64,000 bases of DNA from Serinus canaria (GCF_022539315.1 NC_066337.1:3119234-3183233); one strand, 5' to 3'; positions 32,814-43,620 are shown, counted from the first letter of the stretch. Notes: generated from the letters alone by a model not told the origin. A program made the numbers and translations.

Positions 32814-34844
32814 TGTTGTTCTTTGAGGCTCTCCAGAGCCCCAGCAGGGACCAGAGGACATCTCTAAAGTGCTGATGAAGCCGGAGGTAATTAAATACGA
32901 GGGGCCTCCCATTGTCAGCATTGTGCCTCTGTTTTGGCAGCCAGCTCCAGCAGAGCAGAAGAGGGAAGATTTGATTTTAATCACACAGATTTCAGGTTTT
33001 ATTTTGCTCATTAAAATTTCTGATAAGGATTTAGTCTGACATTATGCAGTACTTTGGGAGAGGATGTGTGGCAGTGGGGGGGATTGAAGCAAACCACATT
33101 TCCTTGTGATGAGAAGATCTTTCTGCCTCCCCATGACAGACACAAGGATATGAGCAGGTGTTATTTCAAAGGGAAGGGATTTGGGGGGAAGAGGGGAGCA
33201 GGAGGGACTCAAACACACCAAATCAAGGATCTAAGCCTTGGATTATGGAGAAAAAAGGTCCAAAGTCTGAGATTACAGAGCCCATTTCAGAGCTGCCTCC
33301 CAGAAGCTATGGATCAGTTACTCTCCCAACGCCTTTTCAGGCCCCATCAGAGGGAAGGGAACACTTTCCCAGAGCAGAACCAGAGATTTCCAGACTGTCC
33401 CAGGCCCCCCACACCCCTCCAGAATAGACTGGCACTCCCCACTCAGCTTTGTCCTGGCAAAGGGAAAAATGATGGAGTAGAGGAAATGGAATTGTCACCA
33501 TTTCACTGCTTTCAGGAGCACCATCAAACACTTCCGTGGAGAGGAAGGGTGACAGCTTGGACAGGGGAGGGAGCAATTCTCTTGTTTGCTTGTTGATTAG
33601 GATCCAGCAATTTCAGGCAATTTACCTCCTATTTCTTCAGCAGCTTTACACAAACACTGCTTTAAGAACCTAAGTGTTATTCATCAAGAACAAGAAGTCT
33701 GCATGAAGCCAAAGTCACCTGAGCAAGAAATAAATGAGTGAATGTGAGCTTCATCCGGGCCTGCTATTGCCAAGCATTTGGATTTGTCCCCACAAAAGCA
33801 TTTGGAAACAAGATGGATTTCTCTGTCCCCAGAGGATGTATTGTTCTTTTAATAAGCCTTAAACCAAGCGAGTTGTGCAATGTGAGTCGTGCAGAAGATG
33901 AGATGAGCTTTTAACTGCAGTTCCCTGGGTGCTCTCAGCCTGTGTACCCACCAGCTACAAGCCAGAGAGGAGATCTGGGGAATGAGCAGAAATCCGGGAA
34001 ACAGATGGAAAAAGAATCTATGAAATACCCAGTAATTCCCACCAAACCAAGGGCAGCCAGAATGACAACAGCAGGAAACGCTCAGACAAATATTTCCAGA
34101 GTATCTGAAGGGCTTGTGCCACCCCAGAGGTTCCTGGTGCATTCAAACCAGCACCCAGAGCAAGAAACCTCCTCTGCAAAAGGGATTTTCACTGGGTCAG
34201 CACTGCCAACCACCCCACCGAGGCAGCAGCTGGCACCAGTCCCCTCTTCAACCTCCCCTCAGTGGCGACTGAGCCTCAGTTGTGTGCAAGGTGCTGCAAT
34301 TAGATGGCAAAGAAAATAATGCAAATGACACCATTCATGTATTTTTAACAACTTCTAATGGAAATCAGTAGCTGGGAATGAGCAGGGATGCACATCCTAA
34401 GTGCAGTGAAGCCCCAAGGGCCCAGAAATCCATCCTGGGTGCCAGGAAGGGATTTGATTTACTGTGCCAGCTACAATACATGACTGCCCAGGGTTGGATC
34501 TGTCCTTCCCACCATGGTGCTGGCAGCAAGTCCCCAAATCCTCCCCCAGGAGAGACAGAACACCCAAAGCAGCAGAAGAGGGCTCATGTTCATCATTCTT
34601 TGTGGCCCCATCCATCAGGTGGCTCCTGGAGTGCTTCAAGCCCCTCTGGTATCCATTTCAGGAGTAATTTCTGAGTTAAAAATCAATTAAAAGGCTGTGC
34701 CCTGCCTTGCCCCTGCAGGCCTGGCACACCATGGGGGGTGAAACAGGGAAAAAAGCCATCTGCATCCACGAGTGTTGAGCAGAGCCCTGAGCCACCTCCC
34801 CCAGCAGCGAGGCCGCCTCTTCTCAGGTGTTGCAACTCATTTAT
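32814..34844. other. Unique non-coding sequence
   Basis: No gene recognised. A plus-strand 180-codon frame (33054-33596) has no domain and overlaps other frames in both directions. AT-rich words at 33600-33680 may mark a small element. Confidence 0.5.
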
Positions 34845-35345
34845 TAGATCTCTCCTCTCTTTTCTCCTCCACCTTTCACTGTCCTTATTATGTTTTTTTT
34901 TTCCCAACCAAAGGGAAAAGGAAGAAAAGGAAATCTCTCCACCACAATAGTGTGTCAGGCTCCTATCATTTTCAAACCCTCCTCTCCCCTCCCTTTCAAC
35001 TCTCCTTACTTAGCAGAGAATTTTTCTTCATTAAAATTAAGCCTCATTTCAGGCTCATCTTCTTTTCTCCCTCTCCTTTTCTCCAAATTGAATGAAACGT
35101 GATCTCCATCAACCTGGCCTCCCCTCCCTCTCCTCGTGCTTTCAGAACCAAACCTTCCTCACCATAAAAAAAATAAAAATTACCCAACCATCCATCCATC
35201 CATCTTCCTCATCCTCTCCTCTTGCTGCTCCAGGAAATCAGCCCCACTGAAGGCGACAGCTTTCACGATTCCCCCCCTTCCCTCTCCCCCCCACATCCCA
35301 CTTTCAGCTCATTCTCCTTAATTGGGGAATATTTTCTCCCACATA
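34845..35345 (+). other. Pyrimidine-rich tract
   Basis: About 500 bp in which the plus strand is strongly biased to C and T (CTCTTTTCTCCTCCACC, CCTCTCCCCTCCCTTTC, TTCTCCCTCTCCTTTTCTCC and similar). It includes a (CCAT)4 microsatellite at 35188-35204. Such tracts can adopt triplex DNA or be old polypyrimidine expansions. No gene, SINE or LTR body is recognised. Confidence 0.65.
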
Positions 35346-36646
35346 ATGGAATGAGACCTTCTCCTCTCATTTTCTCGCCGGAATTTTTTACCTGCTTTAA
35401 TAATCCTGCAGCTCCCCTGGCAAGCAGCAGGCAGGGACTGGGGGTCCCTCCCATGAATCCCCACCCTGCCAGAGATGCTGAGCGGCTCAGCCCACGCAAA
35501 CCTTGGCATCCTCTCCTAGGAAAAGCAGCCAGATGGCTTTGGCAGGACTTCCCCTCCCCTCCAGGTTTCCAGTAACCTCTGGCACCGCTGGATGGTCAAC
35601 AACTGCTTCAAAGACAGCTTGGAGATGACACCAGGCACAATCTGCACATCCAGCCTGACCAGAGACCTGCCTTGGCTCATGACCAGTGCTCACCAGGGAT
35701 AACCCCATCCCATTTCCCAGCTTCTCCCACCTTTGCTGTCCTTCCCTCCCTCCTTCTTCCCAGCGCTGCTTTCTCCTCCTCATTCCAGCTTTTTCTCCAC
35801 CAAAAAATATATTTAACATTCTCTGATGCTCAAGGCCAGCAGGCTCGTTAGCTCTGCTACACCTGGATCAGGATCTGGAGACAAATTGCTGCTTCATTAT
35901 AGGAGCTGAGGCTCTAATCCATTTTTTTTTTTCAGGCTGTTTAACTTGTAAGGACAACAGATGGATACAGGGCAGTATACTGCAGACTCCTTAAGATCCA
36001 TCACACAGGCTTGGAAGTGCAAAAACACAAGGCTGAGGAATGTGAAACCAGAGCAGATCTTAGAGTGGTCACCTCAAATTAGGCACAAAGAGAAAATGTG
36101 CCAAGACTGCAACTGGACTGAAACTGCCAACTTGTATTGCTGAAGATTAAAGGCAAATCAAACTTTTTCCCTCCACATCCCACAAAGTCATTAAAGTTTA
36201 TTTTTTTTTTTTCTTTTGTCTCTCCAGTGTAAAAGAACAAGGAAAAAGTTCAGTAAAAAATTAGCTAAGAAATGAACATACTCCTACTTTAGGTTTGAAC
36301 AGATGATGTGCAAGAGCCTCAGCCAGAAAACCTCAGGTTTTGCTTTGGGATTTTTCACAAAGGTAATGGAAAACTTTGACCTACCAAAAGACCTCCTGCA
36401 AATGTTCTAAATGAGAACACATCCAGCACCATCTTCCCTTCAGCATCTCAGACAAGAGCTGAACTCACCTGCAGAGCTCTGAGGCAGCACAGGAGGCTCT
36501 CAGCTGTCTGTCCCCTGCCCAGATGTGCAACACATCTGCTGACCCTGCCAAACCAGCTGTTTGCTTTCTGCTGTGCAGAGCTCCAGAGACCCAGAGGTGC
36601 TGTCCTGGTGCCTGGATCCACCAGAAGCGCTCACAGACACCTAAAC
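35346..36646. other. Unique non-coding sequence with T-runs
   Basis: No gene recognised. T11 lies at 35932-35942 and T12 at 36201-36212. A second pyrimidine-rich patch lies at 35710-35800. Confidence 0.5.
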
Positions 36647-36918
36647 ATGGGTGTGCAATAAAAGCATCTCATGGGCAAGGATGCTCCAGAGGAGAGCTGA
36701 CATTCAGAGGGCTGGTGGAAATCTGCAGTCTGAGCATGAGCCTCTCCTCCAGCCCAAGCAGATGAGCTCAGCTCTTTGATGCTTCAGGTTGTCTCTTGGG
36801 GTGGATGTTTGCACCCAAATCTGCTCTGGCCAATCTTCTCCACCTCTAAAAGCCTCAGCTGAAGGAGTCCTTTAATGTCTCAGTCTCTCTATGCAATAAA
36901 AGCATCACAATGGGTGTG
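36647..36918 (+). repeat. 238-bp dispersed repeat, copy A, with unusual ends
   Basis: Positions 36674-36911 are 97.9% identical (5 substitutions, no gaps, by direct reading) to 40299-40536, in the same orientation. Copy A alone also carries a second TGCAATAAAAGCATC at 36654-36668, exactly 238 bp before the one at 36892-36906. It is bracketed by the 9-bp repeat ATGGGTGTG at 36647-36655 and 36910-36918. The 3' part contains AATAAA. The body matches no repeat family I know. It could be a fragment of an unrecognised LTR or a recent local duplication with a tandem-type junction. Confidence 0.9.
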
Positions 36919-38944
36919 GCACTATGGGGGGATAGAATGTAAGAAAATAAAGACAGTGCAGAAGGTAATCTCACCCCTGAGGAGTTGCTGCTGTACTAAT
37001 CACCAAAGATTAGGAACAGGACTGCCCTTAACAGGCCACAGCTGTGTCCAAAGAGGATGAGTGCTACAAAAGAGTGAGTTAGCAGGGTGAGAAGGGAGCT
37101 GGAGTTTGTTGGTGTGCTGTGAGGAAGGAGTCAGTGCTGTGAGGCGCTGCCCATGAGACATCACCAAGAAGGTGTGGGAGCTTTGCAATAAGATGCCAAC
37201 ATGGCACGCCCAGGGAGCCCTGAGCCCCTCCTTGCCAAAATCCAGCTCTCCTCAGTCCCTGCTCAGCCAGAACATGGCTGGGAACAGCAGCACACCCTGG
37301 GAACACCCTCTCCCCGCCAGATTGAGGAGAGGTGCCACGGAGGTTGGCTGAACCTCTGAATCATCGGCTGGGGAGAGGCGTTCTCACTCTGCTGCTCTGA
37401 CTGCTCCTCCCTCCTTCCCTCCCTGCAGCAGCAGGTGCCTGGGAGCACCCATGGAATCCCGTGGTTTCCCCATGGAATGTGTTGGTCAGGGCACGAGGCT
37501 GCGAATGCTGGCATTTCTCAGGTCTTTGAACGCGTTAATCACCTCGGAGGGGATACTGAACTGGGAGCCTGGCATTTACCCTGGCACTGCCTGACCCTCC
37601 CAAAGGAGCCTCTGCTCCAGCCAAGCCCGGGGCTGCCAAAGCAAACCGGTGCCTGGCCTCGGGGCAATTCCCTCCTCTCCCTGGAACACATCCCAGGGAC
37701 AGTTTCATCCTCAGGGCACCAGAAGACTCAGAAATCACGAAGCTCAAGCAGGGATGGGCAGCCTTCCTTCCCAAAGCCAGCAAAGCCCCCGGGAGCACTC
37801 CAGCTTTGCAGAGGAAACCTTGGACGCCTGCCACAACACGCTTGCCGCTGGTTTAGGGATTTGCTGGGACAATGGCAGGACAGCAGCTCCTACCCAGGGG
37901 CAGGAGGATGAATAGGCACAAGAATCCCTATTTAACACACACAATAGCCCAGCCCGGCTGCCCGTGTAGGTTCACCCGGCATTTGTTCACGTTTCCCACT
38001 CCTTGGACTCTCTCCTGGTCCCTCCCAGAGCTTGGAGGCAATAACTTGCCTTCTTATCTGACCCAGAAGGACAGCCAGCTGTCAGCACACAAACACGGCC
38101 TTTGTTTATCCTGAAATGAAAGCTCAGTTAATTAAAACCAGAAATCACTTTCTCTTATCTGCAGCCTCTGGCCCCTGTGGCAGGAAGGAGGCTCTGGGGA
38201 CACGCTCACGCCCCAGGCTGCTGACAACAGCCCCAACACAATGTCCCAAACTCCTTGCCAGTGCCTGTTGCATCCTCCTTCGGGATTCATTCATTGGAAA
38301 TGGGAATTTGTAAGGCAGCAAGAGCTTCTGCACATTCCCAGACAGGTTAATGCCACTCAGTTCTGCCCCATTCCCTGACCATGGAGCTGCAGAGCCTTTG
38401 GCTGATGTGCAATGAGCCAAAGGTCTCAGGGCTCTGGGTTTGGAATCCCAGGTGATCAAGTCCATTGTGCTGTCACAACTGTCCCCTCACAGCCCAGCCC
38501 AGCATTTTTTCATCCCCACACAGAGATTTCACCCTCCTCTTGCCTGCAGCCCTCCCCACACAGTCACAGAGGGACCAGCCTGGCTGGAGCTCCCGGGCAG
38601 GGGGTGCTGCCCACACCCAGCCCCGCTCCCAGCACGGCTCTGGGTGTGCTGGGAGCCCTGGCCAGCAGCAATCATGGTTATGCAAGGCAGGAGCTTGACA
38701 GAGTGCCAGTTCTGCATGCTGAAAATTGAAAGCGATCGACTTCCACCTTGCGCGTAAGGCAGAGAAAATCACATTCAACTCATTGAGAGGCTTCAACAGC
38801 AGAAAGATTGATCAACTTGATGAGAAGTGACTCTCTGTCTGCCATCCTCCTTCCCCCCACGCTCCTCTCCTGTTGATCCCAATTTCAGCACAAACAAGGG
38901 AGCCAAGGGCCCGAAAAGGAGCCTGTGTGCTGCTGGCTGGGTCA
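36919..38944. other. Unique non-coding sequence
   Basis: No gene recognised. Multiple overlapping frames of 80-158 codons occur in GC-rich parts (37435-37911, 38412-38757) on both strands, none with a domain. Confidence 0.5.
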
Positions 38945-39155
38945 GATATGTGGAAGAAGTTCTTCCCATGAGGGTGGGCAGGCCCTGGCACAGGGTGCCC
39001 AGAGAAGATGTGACTGCCCCATCCCTGTGAGTGTCCAAGGTTGGACAGGGCTTGGAGCAACCTGGGATCTGGGGAGGTGTCCCTGTGCATGGCAGGGGTT
39101 GGATGACGTGAATTTTAAGGTTCCTTCCAACCCAAACGATTCTATGATTCTATCC
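38945..39155 (+). mobile_element. CR1 LINE 3' end, plus strand
   Basis: The only plus-strand CR1 copy. GTGGAAGAAGTTCTTCCCAT, GGCCCTGGCACAGGGTGCCC, AGAGAAGATGTGACTGCCCC, GGACAGGGCTTGGAGCAACC and GTTCCTTCCAACCCAAACG lead to the ATTCTATGATTCTAT end (39139-39153), the short tandem tail diagnostic of CR1. It is 5'-truncated, about 210 bp, and non-coding. Confidence 0.92.
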
Positions 39156-40298
39156 CAGGGTCAATTCTCCCTAAAAAGGTAAAAGCTGCACCAAACTGCA
39201 GAGGATGTTTGCTGATGCTCCTGGCTACCACAGAGGATGCAGCAATGGGCTGCACCTCACGCTGGGGACACCAGGAGGAGGCCCAGGATGAGGGACCCCA
39301 CCTCCCTGAGCTGCCTGCACACACACAGGCTGCTCCCTCCCTCCCCTCTCGCCTGGCACTCCTCACTTCACCATTTACACGTGTCACACCAAAATCTTTC
39401 TCATTAAGCGGAAATTGAATTTCGTTAATTAAAGCAAAAGAAATCAATTAACCTTATCATCAAACAGGAGCCATTGGAAAGGGAATAAGGAGAAGGCATC
39501 CCTCCCTCTCACCCCGAGCCTCTCCTGGATGCTCAGAGCCGTGCACGGGCAGCTCACCGTGGGCTGCAAACAAGCGAGATGGGACTGCAGGGAAGGTGGG
39601 GAACTGCTGACAAGAGGAAAGGGATTTCAAAGCAATTAACACCCCCAAGATTTACCATCAGGTTGACAAGCTCTCAGAGTAGCCATCACTCAAACCTAAG
39701 GATTCAATTAATTTTTTTTCCCTCTTCCCCCAACTCCCCTGGTAGCTTTGCACATAGTAGCAGAATGACTTCAGTGTGGAAGATTTAAAAACCAAACAGA
39801 GCAGAGTGATTTTAGAGGAGATAAAAGCATAGTTTCCCCATGTCCCCCAACAGCCAACATTTGTTTTTCCTTCTTTTGCTGTTTGCCTCATTGGCACAGC
39901 TCAAACGCAGCCATTTTATCACTACCCCTGGATATTTGTGTGTGCTCCTTTGCTTTTGCATCTTGCAGAACCCTAATCCCAGACTTGGATCTCATAGGGA
40001 AAGGCTGGCTATTCTGGGAGGTTTAATCCCTGCCAATGGTCCCAGAAAGGACCTGGCAGTGGCTCTGCCACAAGACCTGTCCCTAGTAGAGGTGATGGTG
40101 GTGAGGTGACAGGAGACACACAGGCTTGAGCACACTTTGAACCTCATTAGGACCATTTGTCAATAACTGCATGATTTTTCCCAGCCAGGTGGGACAGGCT
40201 TTACCTACAGCCCTGTGAACAGTCTGTGGGACCTCTGATTTTCAACATCACCCTTTGCAAAGGCAGGGAGTGAGGGAAGCTCATCCCTCCTTCCCGTA
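39156..40298. other. Unique non-coding sequence
   Basis: No gene or repeat recognised. Around 39400-39460 (CATTAAGCGGAAATTGAATT, TCGTTAATTAAAGC, ATCAATTAACC) lies a short homeobox-type site cluster that may be a small regulatory element. Confidence 0.5.
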
Positions 40299-40536
40299 GG
40301 CAAGGATGCTCCAGAGGAGAGCTGACATTCAGAGTGCTGGTGGAAATCTGCAGTCTGAGCATGAGCCTCTCCTCCAGCCCAAGCAGATGAGCTCACCTCT
40401 TTGCTGCTTCAGGTTGTCTCTTGGGGTGGATGTTTGCACCCAAATCTGTTCTGGCCAATCTTCTCTACCTCTAAAAGCCTCAGCTGAAGGAGTCCTTTAA
40501 TGTCTCAGTCTCTCTATGCAATAAAAGCATCACAAT
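40299..40536 (+). repeat. 238-bp dispersed repeat, copy B
   Basis: Near-identical to copy A at 36674-36911, offset 3625 bp in the same orientation. The five differences are single-base. Unlike copy A it has no extra TGCAATAAAAGCATC upstream and no flanking ATGGGTGTG pair. It runs directly into an AATAATAATAGC sequence that begins a MIR-like fossil, which suggests that B is the older, resident locus and A the derived copy. Confidence 0.9.
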
Positions 40537-40712
40537 AATAATAGCTTCTGCTGAGCACCCTTAATCTGTAGAGATCCAGGCACTTTAGAGAGGAGCAAAG
40601 CTATTATATCGAGGGGACAGCAGAGAAAAGAACAGGGACACAGGAAAATATAAGGATTTGCACACAGAAATCAGCAACCCAGGCAGCACAGACCCCAGTC
40701 TCCCACACCTCC
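40537..40712 (+). repeat. MIR-like amniote SINE fragment
   Basis: The order ATAATAGCTTCTGCTGAGCA, CTGTAGAGATCCAGGCACTT, TAGAGAGGAGCAAAGCTATT, GGGACAGCAGAG, AACCCAGGCAGCACAGACCC and CAGTCTCCCA parallels an old amniote SINE (5' 'taatagc...gagcac', 'gtagatctcaaagcacttta', 'caaaggag', 3' 'aacccag..ctcc'). It is longer than the other MIR-like scraps but diverged. Confidence 0.5.
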
Positions 40713-40819
40713 CTCCAAAGCCTGGAAAGCAGAGACACAGCCCCCCAGAATCAGGTGGGATGATAAAGGAATGAGCAGGTCAGCAGTGCCCACCGAGGGC
40801 GGGCGCTGAGAGCAGGGGG

Positions 40820-40986
40820 AGGGAAGGGGTTTCCCTTACCAGGAATGCTCTCTGCTGTCCCCTGTGCCCCTGAGAACGCTGCTCTCAGGGGTGATGAACC
40901 TTCCCTTTCCCATGAGAAAGGGGGGTGACATCCCCCAGTCTCCCCACAACTCCATGCCCTTCTCCCCAAGAAGGGCATGGAGTTGT
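40820..40986. other. Cluster of DNA hairpins
   Basis: Four inverted repeats lie in 170 bp. They are AAGGG/CCCTT at 40824-40837; CCCCTGAGA/TCTCAGGGG with a 7-nt loop at 40867-40891; a GGGGG/CCCCC pair around TGACAT near 40921-40936; and a perfect 18-bp stem with loop CCCCA at 40946-40986 (left arm ACAACTCCATGCCCTTCT). The last is too compact for a typical microRNA precursor. No transposon termini or tail are seen. Function is unknown. Confidence 0.85.
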
Positions 40987-42268
40987 CCCTCACTCCCACC
41001 TCCCCCAATCTCTGATCCTCCTGGAGCTCAACTCCCCACACCATCCCTCATCCACCCCCAAAACACCATCCAGGGGAGGTTCCCCAGCTCAGGAAAACTT
41101 TTGTGACCCCCCCTAAACTCCCAGTTGGCTGCAGAGTTCCTCAGACATCCCCGGAGAGAGTTAGAAAGGGACATCATTATATCAAGGAGCCAAAAATACC
41201 CACTCCCTCCCAGACCTTTACTGCAGCGTTTGCACCCCCTGCTCTGCCCTTAAACACCCCCAGCCAGCTCTCAAACCCCCACCCCCTCCTGCCTGCAAAT
41301 TCCAGGAAACCTCTCCTTGAGCAGCCTAATGAATGAGGTGGGTTCATGCAAAGCCCGAGCCCAAGGATGAAATGAGATGGAGATCTCCCTGGCTGATTCA
41401 GGGATTTTTTCCCACAGATCAGGATGCTCAGTTCTACCAGGCAGGATGCTCCTCCTGGGAGCAGGACTGGCAGACCAGGAAAGCCCAGAGGTAGCAGAGA
41501 AGATTTCCTGAAGGAATCTCATCTGTATGAGGAATCCTCAAGTGCAAGGCCAAACCAGCACGTGTTTTCAGGAGCCCAGACAAAATTAGGGAAGAAAAAG
41601 ATGCAAATATCCCAGGAATGTGCCCAGCAGTCTTTTGTGTGAGCACATTAGAATACAATAGAAATGTGACTAAAAAAGACTCAACAGAATAAATACTGCA
41701 CTTATAATAGGCCTCAGGGAGAGAAAGAGATTTAATGGCAACATATTAAATGTAAATCAACACAAAAGGTAACTGGGAAGGGAAGAGATATACCAGCTTA
41801 GGGATTATAGCACAAAGCTGTAATATTTACTCATGAGATTAAGGCACTTATAGGAAATGAAATATTGTCCTTTGGAAATAATTCAATCCTTTGCCTTTAT
41901 CCTGGAGGATTGGACATATCAAGCTGTTTGAGAGATGCAGACATAAATTCACACCTAATACTAGTGGAGGGATGGGGAGCTGCATCTGTCACAGAGCTCT
42001 GCAAGGGCTCCAGGTTTTCCTGGGGAAACTCTTGGAGCAGCAGCCTCTGCCTGCACACCCCGACTGACACCCAGAGCTGCTGGGAGCAGGGATTTTGGAT
42101 GGCTTGGACAAAGCAGAAATGACTGCTGGCCATTTTAGGGGGACCTTTCCTCCCCACAACTCCCAGCCATCCAACATATCCTGGGATCTGTTGACCTGCT
42201 GCTCCCCATGGATGGCAGGATAAAGACTTCTCCAACGTCCTTTTGGTCAAGGTGATCCCCATCACCTC
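40987..42268. other. Unique non-coding sequence
   Basis: No gene or repeat recognised. An AT-rich piece lies at 41640-41880, with GACTAAAAAAGACTC and AACATATTAAATGTAAATC. Confidence 0.5.
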
Positions 42269-42270
42269 GA

Positions 42271-42312
42271 TCCTCAGTGTCTCAGCTTCCACATCTGCAA
42301 TTTGGGAGTGTT
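42271..42312 (-). repeat. Possible MIR-like scrap
   Basis: TCCTCAGTGTCTCAGCTTCC followed by ACATCTGCAATTTGGGAGTG resembles the reverse complement of the MIR core 'cctcagtttc.tcatctgcaaaatgggaatg'. Short and uncertain. Confidence 0.33.
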
Positions 42313-42590
42313 TCACTGCTGTGTAAAAGCTTCAGCCAAAACATGCTTCAGGAATGTGATGTATCATCACCACACATAAGTTATCTCCCAGTTTACTGTA
42401 ATTTTTTTTTCAGGCAAAAAATAAAATTCTAACAACTCAATCTGATTTCCAGGTGCCAGGCAATAAAAAAGACAATCTTCTGATTTCACAACTGCAAAGC
42501 TTCCCTTACAGCAGATACCTCAGCTGCTTGTATACCCCAATCAGCAAAGCATCTTTAGCACCTCGCAATCTTTAATAGACTCGTCCTCTG
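42313..42590. other. Unique non-coding sequence
   Basis: No gene recognised. A T9 run lies at about 42403-42411. Confidence 0.45.
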
Positions 42591-42790
42591 CAAACCCCCG
42601 GTGAGGCTGGGAAGTGCTATTATCTCCTCTAAACAGGCAGGGAACAACGGCTGGGAGTCGGCCGCCCACGGCGTTGTCTCGCTGCATTGGAGACCTGCCC
42701 GAAAACTTTAAATTAAGCAGAGCACTGCCAGGCCGGGCTTAACTGCTCCTCTCTGCAGAGAAGTTGGTGCTGCCAAAGCTAAGGCGTCCT
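42591..42790. promoter_or_regulatory. Candidate conserved non-coding element with CpGs
   Basis: The block keeps CpGs in CCCCCGGTGAGGC, AACAACGGC, GAGTCGGCCGCCCACGGCGT, TGTCTCGCTGC and GCCCGAAAAC, then GGCGTCCTGG. An AT-rich homeobox-like stretch (AACTTTAAATTAAGC) lies inside it. It is repeat-free. The call is inferred from composition. Confidence 0.33.
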
Positions 42791-42910
42791 GGTGGTTGAA
42801 ATGGACAGTTTAAGGTTAAAAATAAAATCAAAAACACAAGCAAAACCCCCAACAGCAACTGGAACAAAAAAATCAACCAGCCAAAAAAACAATACCAGAA
42901 AACGGTGGGG

Positions 42911-42932
42911 AAAAAAAAAAAGGGGGGGGGGG
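42911..42932 (+). repeat. A11-G11 homopolymer junction
   Basis: Eleven A residues directly followed by eleven G residues. This is unstable simple sequence that is error-prone in replication and sequencing. Length should be treated with caution. Confidence 0.9.
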
Positions 42933-43097
42933 AGAGGGAAAGAAATAAAAAAGAAAGCTTAAACTCAAACAAGAAGTCTTCATCATCCTTTCAGCCAGAC
43001 AGGGAGGCAGGAAAGCCAGACTTCCCCGTGGAGCTGTCTCCAAGATGTGCTCAGCACAGCACAGCTCCTGTCCCTTTCCCTGCATTATTTTTTTAAT

Positions 43098-43131
43098 AAT
43101 GTTGTTTTTTCCTGGTGGAAAAAACAATATT
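43098..43131. other. Perfect-loop hairpin (11 bp plus extension)
   Basis: TTGTTTTTTCC (43102-43112) and GGAAAAAACAA (43117-43127) form a perfect 11-bp stem around the 4-nt loop TGGT. A G/T pair and AAT/ATT extend it to 15 positions. It sits just left of a CpG-retaining block. No recognised element. Confidence 0.8.
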
Positions 43132-43620
43132 GGGACTGAAGTGCTGCTGCCGGCTCGGGGGAGAGAGCCCAGCCGGGCTAAGGGGACCATTCGCACTAAA
43201 ATCAAGCTCCGCTTAAACGCTCCCGGGTTAATTCCGGCTGACGATCAGCAGCCTCTTCAGCTGCCACGCCTCGGGGGTCCCCGGAGCCTCCTAACCCAGA
43301 GCATCCCACGGCACTGAAGTGGTTAATGCCACTTGGAGTGCTCGGGGAGGCTGACAGACACAGTCCCACTCTGCTCTTTATTTAATAATAATTACCCGGA
43401 TAGTAAATGCGACCCTGCTGTTTTGCTCACTTGAATTTTTTTGTTTCCCCAGCTATGGCAGTGTCACTTCTCCCGAGGCGGCCTCCCCCACTTGGCAGAG
43501 TTAAATTGCATTCTGATTCTATTAAATGGTACTAAATGTCTTCAAAATCAAAGAGCAAATATAATTTAAGTGCCATTTGGGTCTTCCCACAGGTTCTCAG
43601 CTGTTCACTCTGCAACCAAC
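43132..43620. promoter_or_regulatory. Candidate conserved non-coding element, CpG-bearing
   Basis: The left part (43140-43320) has many CpGs: TGCCGGCTCGGGGG, CAGCCGGGC, CATTCGCAC, CTCCGCTTAAACGCTCCCGG, TTCCGGCTGACGATC, CACGCCTCGGGGG and CCCCGGAGCC. The right part (43370-43600) is AT-rich, with TTTATTTAATAATAATTACC, GGATAGTAAATGCGACC, GAGTTAAATTGCATTCTG and ATTAAATGGTACTAAATG. This two-part composition fits an enhancer or a weak promoter. No transcription start or exon is identifiable. Confidence 0.38.

Noticed and set aside
40946..40986. microRNA precursor
   Set aside because: A 41-nt hairpin with a 5-nt loop and no longer flanking stem is too short for a usual precursor, and the arms match no microRNA I know.
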